Shown in pieces: positions 42,514 to 49,882 of a stretch of DNA of 64,000 nucleotides (its first letter is position 1; each line of letters opens with the position of its first letter). A model generated the notes under the pieces. It was not told where the DNA came from and ran no database searches. It worked only from the letters and a program-made list of their open reading frames with translations. Origin of the DNA: Actinomadura mexicana (lineage in GTDB: Bacteria > Actinomycetota > Actinomycetes > Streptosporangiales > Streptosporangiaceae). The DNA is taken from the NCBI RefSeq assembly GCF_900188105.1, contig NZ_FZNP01000001.1, forward strand, positions 558,001-622,000, read 5' to 3'. Position numbers and translations under genes: made by a program.

Positions 42514-45500
42514 TCTCCCGGCTGATCGGGGCGCTGGAGGCGCTCGATCCCCCGCTCACCGCGGAGGAGGTCGCCGACGCACTGTGGCTGGCGCTGTCCT
42601 TGCCGGGGCCCGCGGCGCCCGCCGGGCAGGACCCGCCGCCACCCGGCCCGGAGGAGGAGCCGGACCCGCCCGCCGGGCCCGTCGCGGCCGAGCCCGCTGC
42701 CGCCGAACCGTCCGCGCCCCGCCGGCCGGTCCGTCCCGCGTCGTCGGTCGCGCAGGCGGGGCTGCACCTGCCGGTGCGGGGGTCCGCGCCGGGGGACGCC
42801 GTGCGCACCCCCGCGGCGCCCGCGCTCCCGCACACGCTGAGCCTCGCCCGCGCGCTGCGGCCGTTGCGGGGCAGGTTCTCGTCCCGGACCGTGGAGAACC
42901 TCGCCGAAGAGGCGACGGCGCAGCGGATCGCGGAGACCGGCGTCTGGGAACCTGTCATGGAGCCCGCGCCGGAACGGTGGCTCGACCTCGCGCTCGTGGT
43001 GGACGGCGGCCCGTCCATGGTCGTCTGGACACGGCTCGCCGCCGAGCTGCGGACCCTCATGGAACGGCTGGGCGCCTTCCGCGACGTGCGGATGTGGCGG
43101 CTCGACAACGATGACGACGCGCTCGTCCTGCGCACCGCGAGCTCGCCCACCGGGCCGGGGCGCAGCCCGGACGAGCTGATCGACCCGGCGCACCGCCGCG
43201 TGGTGCTGGTCTTCACCGACTGCATCGGACCGGCCTGGGGCGACGGTCGCGCCGCCGCGGTCGTCGAACGCTGGGCGCGGTCCGCCCCGGTCGCGATCCT
43301 CCAGCCGCTCCCCCAGCGGCTGTGGTGGCGGTGCGCGACGGCGGTCGAGCCGGTGTGGCTCGGGGCGCAGCAGGCCGGGACACCGAACGCCCGGCTCACG
43401 GTTCGGCCGCGCGAGGAGCCCGCGGTGCCGCCCGGCGTCGCCGTGCCCGTGATGGAGCTGGAGCCACGCTGGCTTCGCCCCTGGGCCGAGCTCGTCGGCG
43501 GCGGGGCGGAGCGGATCGCGGCGATGGCCGTGTTCACCGGCGCGCCGTCCCGCGAGGCCCGGCGGGATGCCGGGGACGGGGACGGGGACGGCAGCGACCC
43601 GTCGCCCGTCGAGCGGGTGACGCGCTTCCGGGCGGCCTCCTCGCCGACGGCGTTCCGGCTGGCGGCCTACCTCGCAGCGGCTCCACTGCGGCTGGAGGTC
43701 ATGTCGCTGGTCCAGAGGGCCATGCTCCCGGAGGCGACGTCCGCGCACCTGGCCGAGGTCTTCCTGGGCGGCCTGCTGCGCCGCGCCCGCCGCACCTCGG
43801 ACCCGGAGGGCATCGAGTACGAGTTCCACGACGGGGTGCGGGACGTCCTGCTCGGCGGTCTCGGCCGCACGGAGGCGATGAGCGTCCTGCGCAACGTCTG
43901 GGACGTCGTGCGCGGACGGTGGGGGTCCACCCAGGACTTCCCCGCGCTGCTGCGGGCCATCCACCAGGGCGCCGAGGACCTGCGGCAGGATCCACCGTTC
44001 GCGCAGGTCGCGGCGCGGGTGCTCGCCCGGCTCGGCGGACGGTACGCACAGATCGCGGAGCGCCTGACGCAGGGCGGCGCGGGAGGCGGTCCCGGCACCG
44101 CCGTCCCGGACGGGGCCGGGGCCGGGCCGGCGGCCGGCGAGGGACCCGCGCGGGAGGAGTCCGAGGAGCAGGACGCCCAGGCGCCGCTGCTGGGCGGCGG
44201 GCTCCCGGCGCGCAACCCCGACTTCACCGGCCGCGACGCCCTGCTCAGCGACATCCGGACGGAACTGACCGGCGCGGTGACCTCCCTGCTCCCCGCGGAC
44301 CCGCGGCGGCTCGGAGGGCAGGGCAAGTCGCAGCTCGCCGTCGAGTACGCCCACCGCCACGCGGGCGACTACGACCTCATCTGGTGGGTGCCCGCCGAGC
44401 GGACCACGCTCGCGAGGTCGTCGCTCGCCGAGCTGGCCCGGCGACTCGGCACCCCTCTGAGCGACGAGGTCAACCGGACCGTCGAGCATCTCCTGGACGC
44501 GCTGCGCGCGGGACCGGGGCGGCGGCGCTGGCTGCTGATCTACGACAACGCCACCGACCCCGACGAGATCGTCCCGCTGATGCCCGTACGGCCGGGGGAG
44601 CCCGGCGGACGGCTGACGACGGCCGTCCCGGGCGGGCACGTTCTGATCACCTCCCGGGACCGCCGCTGGGCGGAACGCACCGCCGCCGAGGAGGTGGGCG
44701 TGTTCGAGCGCGCGGAGAGCATCGCGCTGCTGTGCCGCCGCGTGCCCGGCCTCACGCCCGCCGACGCCGACCGGCTCGCCCGGCGGATCGGCGACCTGCC
44801 GCTGGCGGTCGAGCAGGCCGCGGCATGGCACGCCGTCACCGGCCGGACGACCGCGGAGTACCTGCGGCTCCTGGACCACCGGCTCCGCGGGAAGGCCCGG
44901 CCGAGCCTTCCGCCGGACTATCCGGCGGAACTGGCCGCCACGCTGACCCTGGCGTTCGAGCGGCTGCTGGAGGACGCGCCAGCGGCAGGGCGGCTGCTGG
45001 AGCTGTGGGCCTTCTTCGGGCCCGAGCCCGTCACCCGGAACCTGCTGTCGGCGGGCGCCGCGGGCGGCCTTCCCCTCGACCTGGAGGAGACGCTGGGAGA
45101 CGCCGGCCTGCTCCGGGCGGCGATGGCCGGCATCAGTCGCTACGCCCTCGGCCGGTTCGACCCGGACCTGTGCAGCCTTCAGGTCCACCGGCTCGTGCGG
45201 ACGATGTTGCAGACCAGGCTCTCCGAGACCGGCCGCCGGACCGTCCGGGACCGGGTGCACCGGATCCTCGCCGCCGCGACGCCCCCGTCGCCACCGGACG
45301 ACGAGGCCACCTGGGCGATCAGGGCGGAGATCGCCCCGCACGTGGTGCCGTCGGGTGTCATCGGCGGCGCGTCCACCGAGGTCCGCGGGGTCGCACTCGA
45401 CCAGATGCGCTACCTGTACCTGCTCGGCGACTTCGAGGGCAGCCGGGTCCTCGCCGAACTCGCGTTGGAGCACTGGCAGCGAGAGCTCGGGCCCTACGAC

Positions 45501-46688
45501 GAGTCGGTGCTCATCGCGGGCCGCGAGCTCGGCACCGTGCTGCGCGCGCTCGGGGAGGTGGCCGCGGCGAACCGGCAGAACGCCGACATCTACCGGAGGA
45601 CGGCCGAGCGCTTCGGGCACGGCCACTCGCTCACCATGCGCGCCGCCCGCAACGTCGCCGCCGACCTGCGGCTTCGGGGCGACTTCCGGGCCGCCCTCGA
45701 CCTCGACCAGGACACGCTGCGCCGCTCGGTCCGGTTGTTCGGCAGCGGTCACGTCGAGACCCTCGTCGTCGCCAACAACGTGGGGATCGACCTGCGCCTG
45801 CTGGGAGAGTTCGACAAGGCCCGGGCGCTCGACGCCGGCTCCGTCGAGCGGCTCCGCGCGAGCCTCGGTCCGCGCCACCGCAACAGCCTGCTGGCCGTGA
45901 GCCAGCTCGCCCGTGACCTGCACGGACTGGGAAACTACCGCGAGGCCGCGGCGCTGCAGCGCGACGTTCTGACGACCATGCGGGAGACGCCCGTGTCCGA
46001 GCACGCGTTCATGCTGCACACGGAGATGAGCCACGCCGTCACCCTGCGGAAGCTGGGCTTCCACGCCGAGGCGATGGCGCGGGCGGACGACACGCTGCGG
46101 CTGCACACGCAGCGCTATGGCGAGCGGCATCCCGACACCCTCGCGGCGCGGCGCGTGCTGGTGGCGGCCTGCCTGGCGGCGGGCGACGCCGGGAGGGCGC
46201 GCGAGCTCGGGGAGGCGGCCCTGGCCGAACACCGCCGGGTCATGGGCATGGACCATCCGTTCTCCCACGCCTGCGCCGCGGACCTCGCCATGGTGCTGCG
46301 GAGCCTCGGCGACCACGAAACGGCGCGCGTCCTCGACGACACCTCCGTCCGCGAGCTGCGCGCCGCGCTGGGCGCCGACCACCACTTCTCGCTCTGCTGC
46401 TCGGTCGGGCTCGTCCACGACCTGTTCCACATGGGCAGGCTGGAGGCGGCCCGCATCCGGTCCAACGAGACCTGGGAGCGGTTCAGGAGCCGGTACGGCC
46501 CCGACCACGTCTACACGCTCGCGTGCGCTCACAACCACCGGGTGATCTGCGACGTGCTCGACCTGGAAGGCCCCCGAGGCGACCCCGTCGGCGCTCTGGC
46601 GGACGTCCTCGGGGCCGGGCACCCGGACGTGAGGCGGGCCGAGGAGGGACGTCTACTCGACTGCGACATCGCGCCGACCCCGCTCTGA
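42510..46688 (+). CDS. SAV_2336/vWA-like domain fused to NB-ARC and TPRs (FxsT-like half)
   Basis: A 1392-aa protein. Residues 1-130 are a short helical start and Pro/Ala linker. Residues 145-300 are a vWA-like domain (RWLDLALVVDGGPSMVVWTRLAAEL; DxGxS rather than DxSxS). The region to about 520 is as in SAV_2336-type proteins. Residues 560-830 are NB-ARC (ARNPDFTGRDALL, GGQGKSQLAVEYAHRHAGDY, LLIYDNATDPDEI, GDLPLAVEQAAA). TPRs follow from 960 to 1370, ending LLDCDIAPTPL. The second half repeats FxsT at 35005-37515, including the same C-terminal tag. It overlaps the MoxR gene by ATGA. It probably links MoxR/VMAP control to TPR-based sensing. Confidence 0.83.
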   Translation: MISRLIGALEALDPPLTAEEVADALWLALSLPGPAAPAGQDPPPPGPEEEPDPPAGPVAAEPAAAEPSAPRRPVRPASSVAQAGLHLPVRGSAPGDAVRTPAAPALPHTLSLARALRPLRGRFSSRTVENLAEEATAQRIAETGVWEPVMEPAPERWLDLALVVDGGPSMVVWTRLAAELRTLMERLGAFRDVRMWRLDNDDDALVLRTASSPTGPGRSPDELIDPAHRRVVLVFTDCIGPAWGDGRAAAVVERWARSAPVAILQPLPQRLWWRCATAVEPVWLGAQQAGTPNARLTVRPREEPAVPPGVAVPVMELEPRWLRPWAELVGGGAERIAAMAVFTGAPSREARRDAGDGDGDGSDPSPVERVTRFRAASSPTAFRLAAYLAAAPLRLEVMSLVQRAMLPEATSAHLAEVFLGGLLRRARRTSDPEGIEYEFHDGVRDVLLGGLGRTEAMSVLRNVWDVVRGRWGSTQDFPALLRAIHQGAEDLRQDPPFAQVAARVLARLGGRYAQIAERLTQGGAGGGPGTAVPDGAGAGPAAGEGPAREESEEQDAQAPLLGGGLPARNPDFTGRDALLSDIRTELTGAVTSLLPADPRRLGGQGKSQLAVEYAHRHAGDYDLIWWVPAERTTLARSSLAELARRLGTPLSDEVNRTVEHLLDALRAGPGRRRWLLIYDNATDPDEIVPLMPVRPGEPGGRLTTAVPGGHVLITSRDRRWAERTAAEEVGVFERAESIALLCRRVPGLTPADADRLARRIGDLPLAVEQAAAWHAVTGRTTAEYLRLLDHRLRGKARPSLPPDYPAELAATLTLAFERLLEDAPAAGRLLELWAFFGPEPVTRNLLSAGAAGGLPLDLEETLGDAGLLRAAMAGISRYALGRFDPDLCSLQVHRLVRTMLQTRLSETGRRTVRDRVHRILAAATPPSPPDDEATWAIRAEIAPHVVPSGVIGGASTEVRGVALDQMRYLYLLGDFEGSRVLAELALEHWQRELGPYDESVLIAGRELGTVLRALGEVAAANRQNADIYRRTAERFGHGHSLTMRAARNVAADLRLRGDFRAALDLDQDTLRRSVRLFGSGHVETLVVANNVGIDLRLLGEFDKARALDAGSVERLRASLGPRHRNSLLAVSQLARDLHGLGNYREAAALQRDVLTTMRETPVSEHAFMLHTEMSHAVTLRKLGFHAEAMARADDTLRLHTQRYGERHPDTLAARRVLVAACLAAGDAGRARELGEAALAEHRRVMGMDHPFSHACAADLAMVLRSLGDHETARVLDDTSVRELRAALGADHHFSLCCSVGLVHDLFHMGRLEAARIRSNETWERFRSRYGPDHVYTLACAHNHRVICDVLDLEGPRGDPVGALADVLGAGHPDVRRAEEGRLLDCDIAPTPL

Positions 46689-46738
46689 GCCAGGCAGACC
46701 GGCGTGCGGCGCACGGAACTGAGGAGGGGCAGCGGACC

Positions 46739-47701
46739 ATGCTTCCCGATTTCGACGCCACCGGCCCTCTCTGGCGCCCCTCGGGGCCCTGCGTCATCGT
46801 CGGCTGCGACATCGCGGGTTTCGGCGACGCGGCGCGGACCGACGACGTGCGCCGGCACATGCGCGACGCGCTGTACCGCCATCTGGACGTGAGCCTCGCC
46901 GCCGCGGGCGTCTCACCGGCCGACTGCTACCGGGAGGACCGCGGCGACGGCGCGATGATCGTCCTACGGCCCCACCTGGAGGTGGAGCGGGTCCTGGTCG
47001 ACGTCGCCGACACACTGCGGGCCGAACTGGGCCGCCACAACAGGGTCGCCGCCGAGATCGCCCGGATCCGGCTGCGGGTGTCGGTGCACACCGGGGAGGC
47101 CGTGTTCGACGGCCACGGACTGGTGGGAACGGCCGTGAACCACGCCTTCCGCATCCTCGACGCCCCGGCCTTCAAGGAGGCGCTCGGCGAGTCCGGGGCA
47201 TGGTTCGGACTGGTCGTCTCCGAGCGCGTCCACTCCGACGTCGTCCGGCACGCCAAGGGAAGGATCATTCCGGAGGACTACCGGCGGATCGAGGTGTCGG
47301 TCAAGGAGACCGACACCTCGGCGTGGGTCAGGGTACCGGGCACAGGCGGCCGCCCCGAGGCGCATCCGGAACTGGCGGCGGGTCCACCGCGACCGCCGGT
47401 CCCGGCGCCGCCGCCGGACGGAGCGGGCCGGCCGGCGGTCTTCGATCTGGTCGACCGCATGCTGGAGGTGCCGCTGCTGTCGTCCCCGCAGGGGCGCGAC
47501 CAGGTGGTCGGCGCCCTCCGTCGTGACGTCGCCGCCGCGATCACTCGGCAACCGGGCGCTCGGATGGACTGCTTCGCCATCCTCACCACGTGCCTGGACT
47601 ATCCCGGCGGGCTGAAGGAGCTCGTCGACGTCACCAGGGGGCTGGCCGGGGAGTCGCTCTCCGTCCACCGCCTGGAACAGGCCATCGTCCGGATCCTGTG
47701 A
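46739..47701 (+). CDS. class III nucleotidyl cyclase-like effector with C-terminal EAD2
   Basis: A 320-aa protein. The N-terminal catalytic domain has VIVGCDIAGFGD (metal Asp24) and YREDRGDGAMIVL (metal Asp70), then LRVSVHTGEAVFDGHGLVGTAVNHAFRILD, the class III cyclase core. A Pro-rich linker (about 205-230) leads to residues 233-320 (FDLVDRMLEVPLLSSPQGRD, ILTTCLDYPGGLKELVDVTRG), an EAD2 matching the N terminus of the VMAP protein. Both metal Asp are kept, so nucleotide cyclisation is possible; ATP/GTP-specifying residues were not assigned. ATG at 46739 after GAGGAGGGG. Last gene of the VMAP operon and its probable effector. Confidence 0.8.
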   Translation: MLPDFDATGPLWRPSGPCVIVGCDIAGFGDAARTDDVRRHMRDALYRHLDVSLAAAGVSPADCYREDRGDGAMIVLRPHLEVERVLVDVADTLRAELGRHNRVAAEIARIRLRVSVHTGEAVFDGHGLVGTAVNHAFRILDAPAFKEALGESGAWFGLVVSERVHSDVVRHAKGRIIPEDYRRIEVSVKETDTSAWVRVPGTGGRPEAHPELAAGPPRPPVPAPPPDGAGRPAVFDLVDRMLEVPLLSSPQGRDQVVGALRRDVAAAITRQPGARMDCFAILTTCLDYPGGLKELVDVTRGLAGESLSVHRLEQAIVRIL

Positions 47702-47726
47702 GCCCCGCCGGATGGGCCGGGGAGGG

Positions 47727-47912
47727 TCAGGCGTGCTCGGTGCGGAGGTGGTGCTTGAGCGTGGCCAGTTCGAGGTGCGGCGCGTAGCAGCGGTCACAGG
47801 CCCAGACTCCGCTGGGTATGGTGACGCCGCGCGCCGTCGCGTCCTCGCGCGCGCACAGCAGGTTGTAGGACTGGACGAGGCGCCGCCACGTCCGCCGGAC
47901 CGCCGATGACAT
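47727..47912 (-). CDS. 61-aa C2H2-type zinc-finger protein
   Basis: A small basic protein (MSSAVRRTWRRLVQSYNLLC...). Its C-terminal segment WACDRCYAPHLELATLKHHLRTEHA has the spacing C-x2-C-x11/12-H-x4/5-H of a C2H2 finger, unusual for bacteria. The ATG at 47912 follows GGGGGAG; the frame runs on to 47978 without a ribosome site. The gene lies downstream of a perfect inverted repeat (47926-47956). It may be a DNA-binding regulator, possibly of the VMAP operon that ends 26 bases away, or of itself. Confidence 0.6.
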   Translation of the reverse strand: MSSAVRRTWRRLVQSYNLLCAREDATARGVTIPSGVWACDRCYAPHLELATLKHHLRTEHA

Positions 47913-47925
47913 TCCCGCTCCCCCT

Positions 47926-47956
47926 CTGAGCCCATTTTGGTCCTTCTTGGGCTCAG
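47926..47956. promoter_or_regulatory. 9-bp inverted repeat upstream of the zinc-finger gene
   Basis: CTGAGCCCA and TGGGCTCAG, exact complements, are separated by 13 bases. They lie 14 bases upstream of the start codon of the zinc-finger gene, over its likely promoter. A TATGCT-like -10 is seen on the minus strand near 47955-47960. It is a good operator candidate. Confidence 0.55.
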
Positions 47957-47994
47957 CATAGGGTAACGGGAATGTCAAGGCGAAACGCCGGACA

Positions 47995-48858
47995 TCACTG
48001 CCCGATCTTCACGCCCGGCTCACCGTACCGGTACTCCAGGGGCCGGACCCCCCGGCCGCCGGGCACGTTGGCGCCCCGGCGGATCATGCCCGTGGGCAGG
48101 ATCGTCCGCCCGAAGCTGTTCACGAACATCATCGCGGCGGCCGCGTACAGCGCGATCACCGCGGCAGCGACGAACAGCCAGCCGCCGACGTCCAGCGGCC
48201 AGGTCGAGCCCACCCAGAATCCGGCCGCGGTGAAGCCCGCGCCGACGGCCAGGCAGCCCCACACCAGGGCCGTCATCAGGTTCTCGCCGAGCGCGGCGAG
48301 CGCGCCCAGGCCGGTGATCACCGCGAGCGGGATGAACCAGAACGCGAAGCCCTGATAGGCGGTACCGAGGACCGGTGCGAGCGCAACCGGCGCCGCGCCG
48401 ATGCTCACCAGCAGGAACAGCAGGCCCCAGCCGATGAAGAACGCGCCCCACATGCCGTGCATCGCGGTGGCCACGCCGTCGCGCGCACGGTAGCCCCACA
48501 TGCCGGCGAGCAGCTGCGCGATGCCGCCGAAGGTCAGCACGAACGGCCACAGGATGAGCGGAGTGCCGGCGCCGCCGTACCAGCCGGCCTGCCACGCGCC
48601 CACCATCATGGCCGCGGCGGCGAGCCCGAACAGCCCGAGGATCGACGGCGCCGCGATGGGCTGCAGGAAGACGCGGGTGCGGTCCTCCCAGAGTGCGTGC
48701 TCACCGGCCTGGTCCGCGCCCCGCGGGGGCGCCATCGCCGCGCCGCGTCCCGGTGCGGCCGCGCCGTGCGCCGGCGTCTCCGTGTCATCCGCGGGCATCG
48801 CCGATCCCGTGTGCTCGCCGGGCATCGGCGCGGATTCGTGCTCTCTACGCCTTGCCAT
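47995..48858 (-). CDS. acetate uptake transporter (GPR1/FUN34/YaaH family)
   Basis: A 287-aa protein with a 60-residue hydrophilic Ala/His/Glu-rich N terminus and then six hydrophobic segments. IAAPSILGLFGLAAAAMMVGAWQAGWYGG resembles the NPAPLGL-type opening of the family (N replaced). The following PFVLTFGGIAQLLAGMWGYRARDGVATAMHGMWGAFFIGWG is typical of GPR1/FUN34/YaaH transporters, which move acetate or succinate. The ATG at 48858 follows GGGGAT. It is a single gene, divergent from the repeat-bearing gap near 49050. Confidence 0.78.
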   Translation of the reverse strand: MARRREHESAPMPGEHTGSAMPADDTETPAHGAAAPGRGAAMAPPRGADQAGEHALWEDRTRVFLQPIAAPSILGLFGLAAAAMMVGAWQAGWYGGAGTPLILWPFVLTFGGIAQLLAGMWGYRARDGVATAMHGMWGAFFIGWGLLFLLVSIGAAPVALAPVLGTAYQGFAFWFIPLAVITGLGALAALGENLMTALVWGCLAVGAGFTAAGFWVGSTWPLDVGGWLFVAAAVIALYAAAAMMFVNSFGRTILPTGMIRRGANVPGGRGVRPLEYRYGEPGVKIGQ

Positions 48859-49048
48859 GAGATCCCCCTCTGCATCGGAGAGCTGTAAACCCGTCCTAAC
48901 CGTGTTCTAGCAGGTCAAACGGCATGTGACCGTTTCCTGAAGAGGTTCGCGTTTGCGCCGGGCACCCTTTGCCGGGTGCTGACGCGGGCATGGTGATCCG
49001 GTGGCTCGGCCGCTCGGAACGCGGAGGTCCGGCGGCTCAGTGCTCCGG

Positions 49049-49096
49049 CGGCTCAGCGGGGCGGCGGCTCAGCGGGGCGGCGGCTCAGCGGGGCGG
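49049..49096. repeat. 16-bp tandem repeat, three copies, across the end of the STAS gene
   Basis: CGGCTCAGCGGGGCGG is repeated three times exactly (49049-49064, 49065-49080, 49081-49096), with a degenerate copy before it. The last copy contains the TGA stop of the STAS gene (49085-49087 on the minus strand). Confidence 0.8.
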
Positions 49097-49498
49097 CGGG
49101 CAGTGGATCTCCAGGCCGGGGGTGGTGTGCCAGCCGATCAGCGTGAACAGCCGCTCGATGTGCAGGGGGACCCCGTGCAGGACGAGGAGGCCGCCGCGGT
49201 CGTGCAGGGCGCGGGCGGCCTCGCTGAAGGCGCGCAGGCCCGCGACGTCCATGAACTCCACTCCCGCCAGGTCGGCGTGCAGGTCGCCGGACGCGCGCTC
49301 CTGGACGGCGCGCAGGGCCCGCGCGACCTCGGCGGTGTTGGAGACGTCGACCTCCCCGGCGAGCAGCACCCGGGGCGCGCCCGACGCGGCCGTGATGCGC
49401 AGCAGCGCGGAGTCGTGCTCGACGATGTCGTAGCGGGGAGCCTCCCGCGCACCGGGGTCGGGGCCGCCCTCGCCGCCGGTGGTCCGCCAGACCGTCAT
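49085..49498 (-). CDS. STAS-domain protein (anti-sigma factor antagonist-like) without the usual Ser
   Basis: A 137-aa protein with a STAS domain (RVLLAGEVDVSNTAEVARALRA, LHADLAGVEFMDVAGLRAFSEAARAL, GLLVLHGVPLHIERLF). In regulated antagonists the motif is D-S-S/T-G-L with a phosphorylated Ser; here it is D-V-A-G-L, so kinase control at this site is not possible. It may be a constitutive antagonist or a scaffold. ATG or GTG start near 49498 is accepted from the frame. The DUF2630 gene is divergent from it. No partner kinase is in the window. Confidence 0.75.
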   Translation of the reverse strand: MTVWRTTGGEGGPDPGAREAPRYDIVEHDSALLRITAASGAPRVLLAGEVDVSNTAEVARALRAVQERASGDLHADLAGVEFMDVAGLRAFSEAARALHDRGGLLVLHGVPLHIERLFTLIGWHTTPGLEIHCPPPR

Positions 49499-49620
49499 CT
49501 GCTCCTCACCCTCAACGGAGCGCCGCCGCTACCGTGCGCGGCCCCGTGTATGCAAGGCTCTCACCTGTCGGGACCTTCTGGACCCCACCAGAGCGGAAAA
49601 CCACGATCGGAAGCCATTTC

Positions 49621-49866
49621 ATGGACGAGAAGGCGATCCTGGAACGTATCAACGATTTCATCGAGGAGGAACACGCCCTCCGGCAGGCGCACGAGCGGGC
49701 CGAGACCTCCAGCGCCGAGGCCCAGGAGCGGCTGCGGGGCCTGGAAGTGGCCCTCGACCAGTGCTGGGATCTGCTGCGGCAGCGGCGGGCCCGCCTCGCG
49801 GCGGGACAGAACCCCGATGACGCCCAGGTCCGTCCCGCCGGCGAAGTGGAAGGCTACCGGCAGTAG
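49621..49866 (+). CDS. DUF2630 family protein
   Basis: An 81-aa, highly charged helical protein starting MDEKAILERINDFIEEEHALRQ, the conserved opening of DUF2630. The rest (QERLRGLEVALDQCWDLLRQRRARLAAGQNPD) is also typical, including CWDLLRQRRA. It is predicted to form a helical hairpin or coiled coil. Function unknown; widespread single gene in actinobacteria. It converges with the lactate permease gene. Confidence 0.82.
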   Translation: MDEKAILERINDFIEEEHALRQAHERAETSSAEAQERLRGLEVALDQCWDLLRQRRARLAAGQNPDDAQVRPAGEVEGYRQ

Positions 49867-49882
49867 CGCCTCACGGGCCCGT

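Noticed and set aside
41943-46622. 1559-codon minus-strand frame opposite the MoxR and vWA/TPR genes
   Set aside because: It has shadow composition (Gln/Arg/Gly/Val-rich), no motif, and the plus strand has a coherent four-gene operon with ribosome sites.
49049-49096. GGCTCAGCGGGG repeats as extra copies of the steroid promoter motif
   Set aside because: They lack the TCCC arm, are tandem 16-bp units at a gene end, and lie far from the steroid genes; chance similarity.
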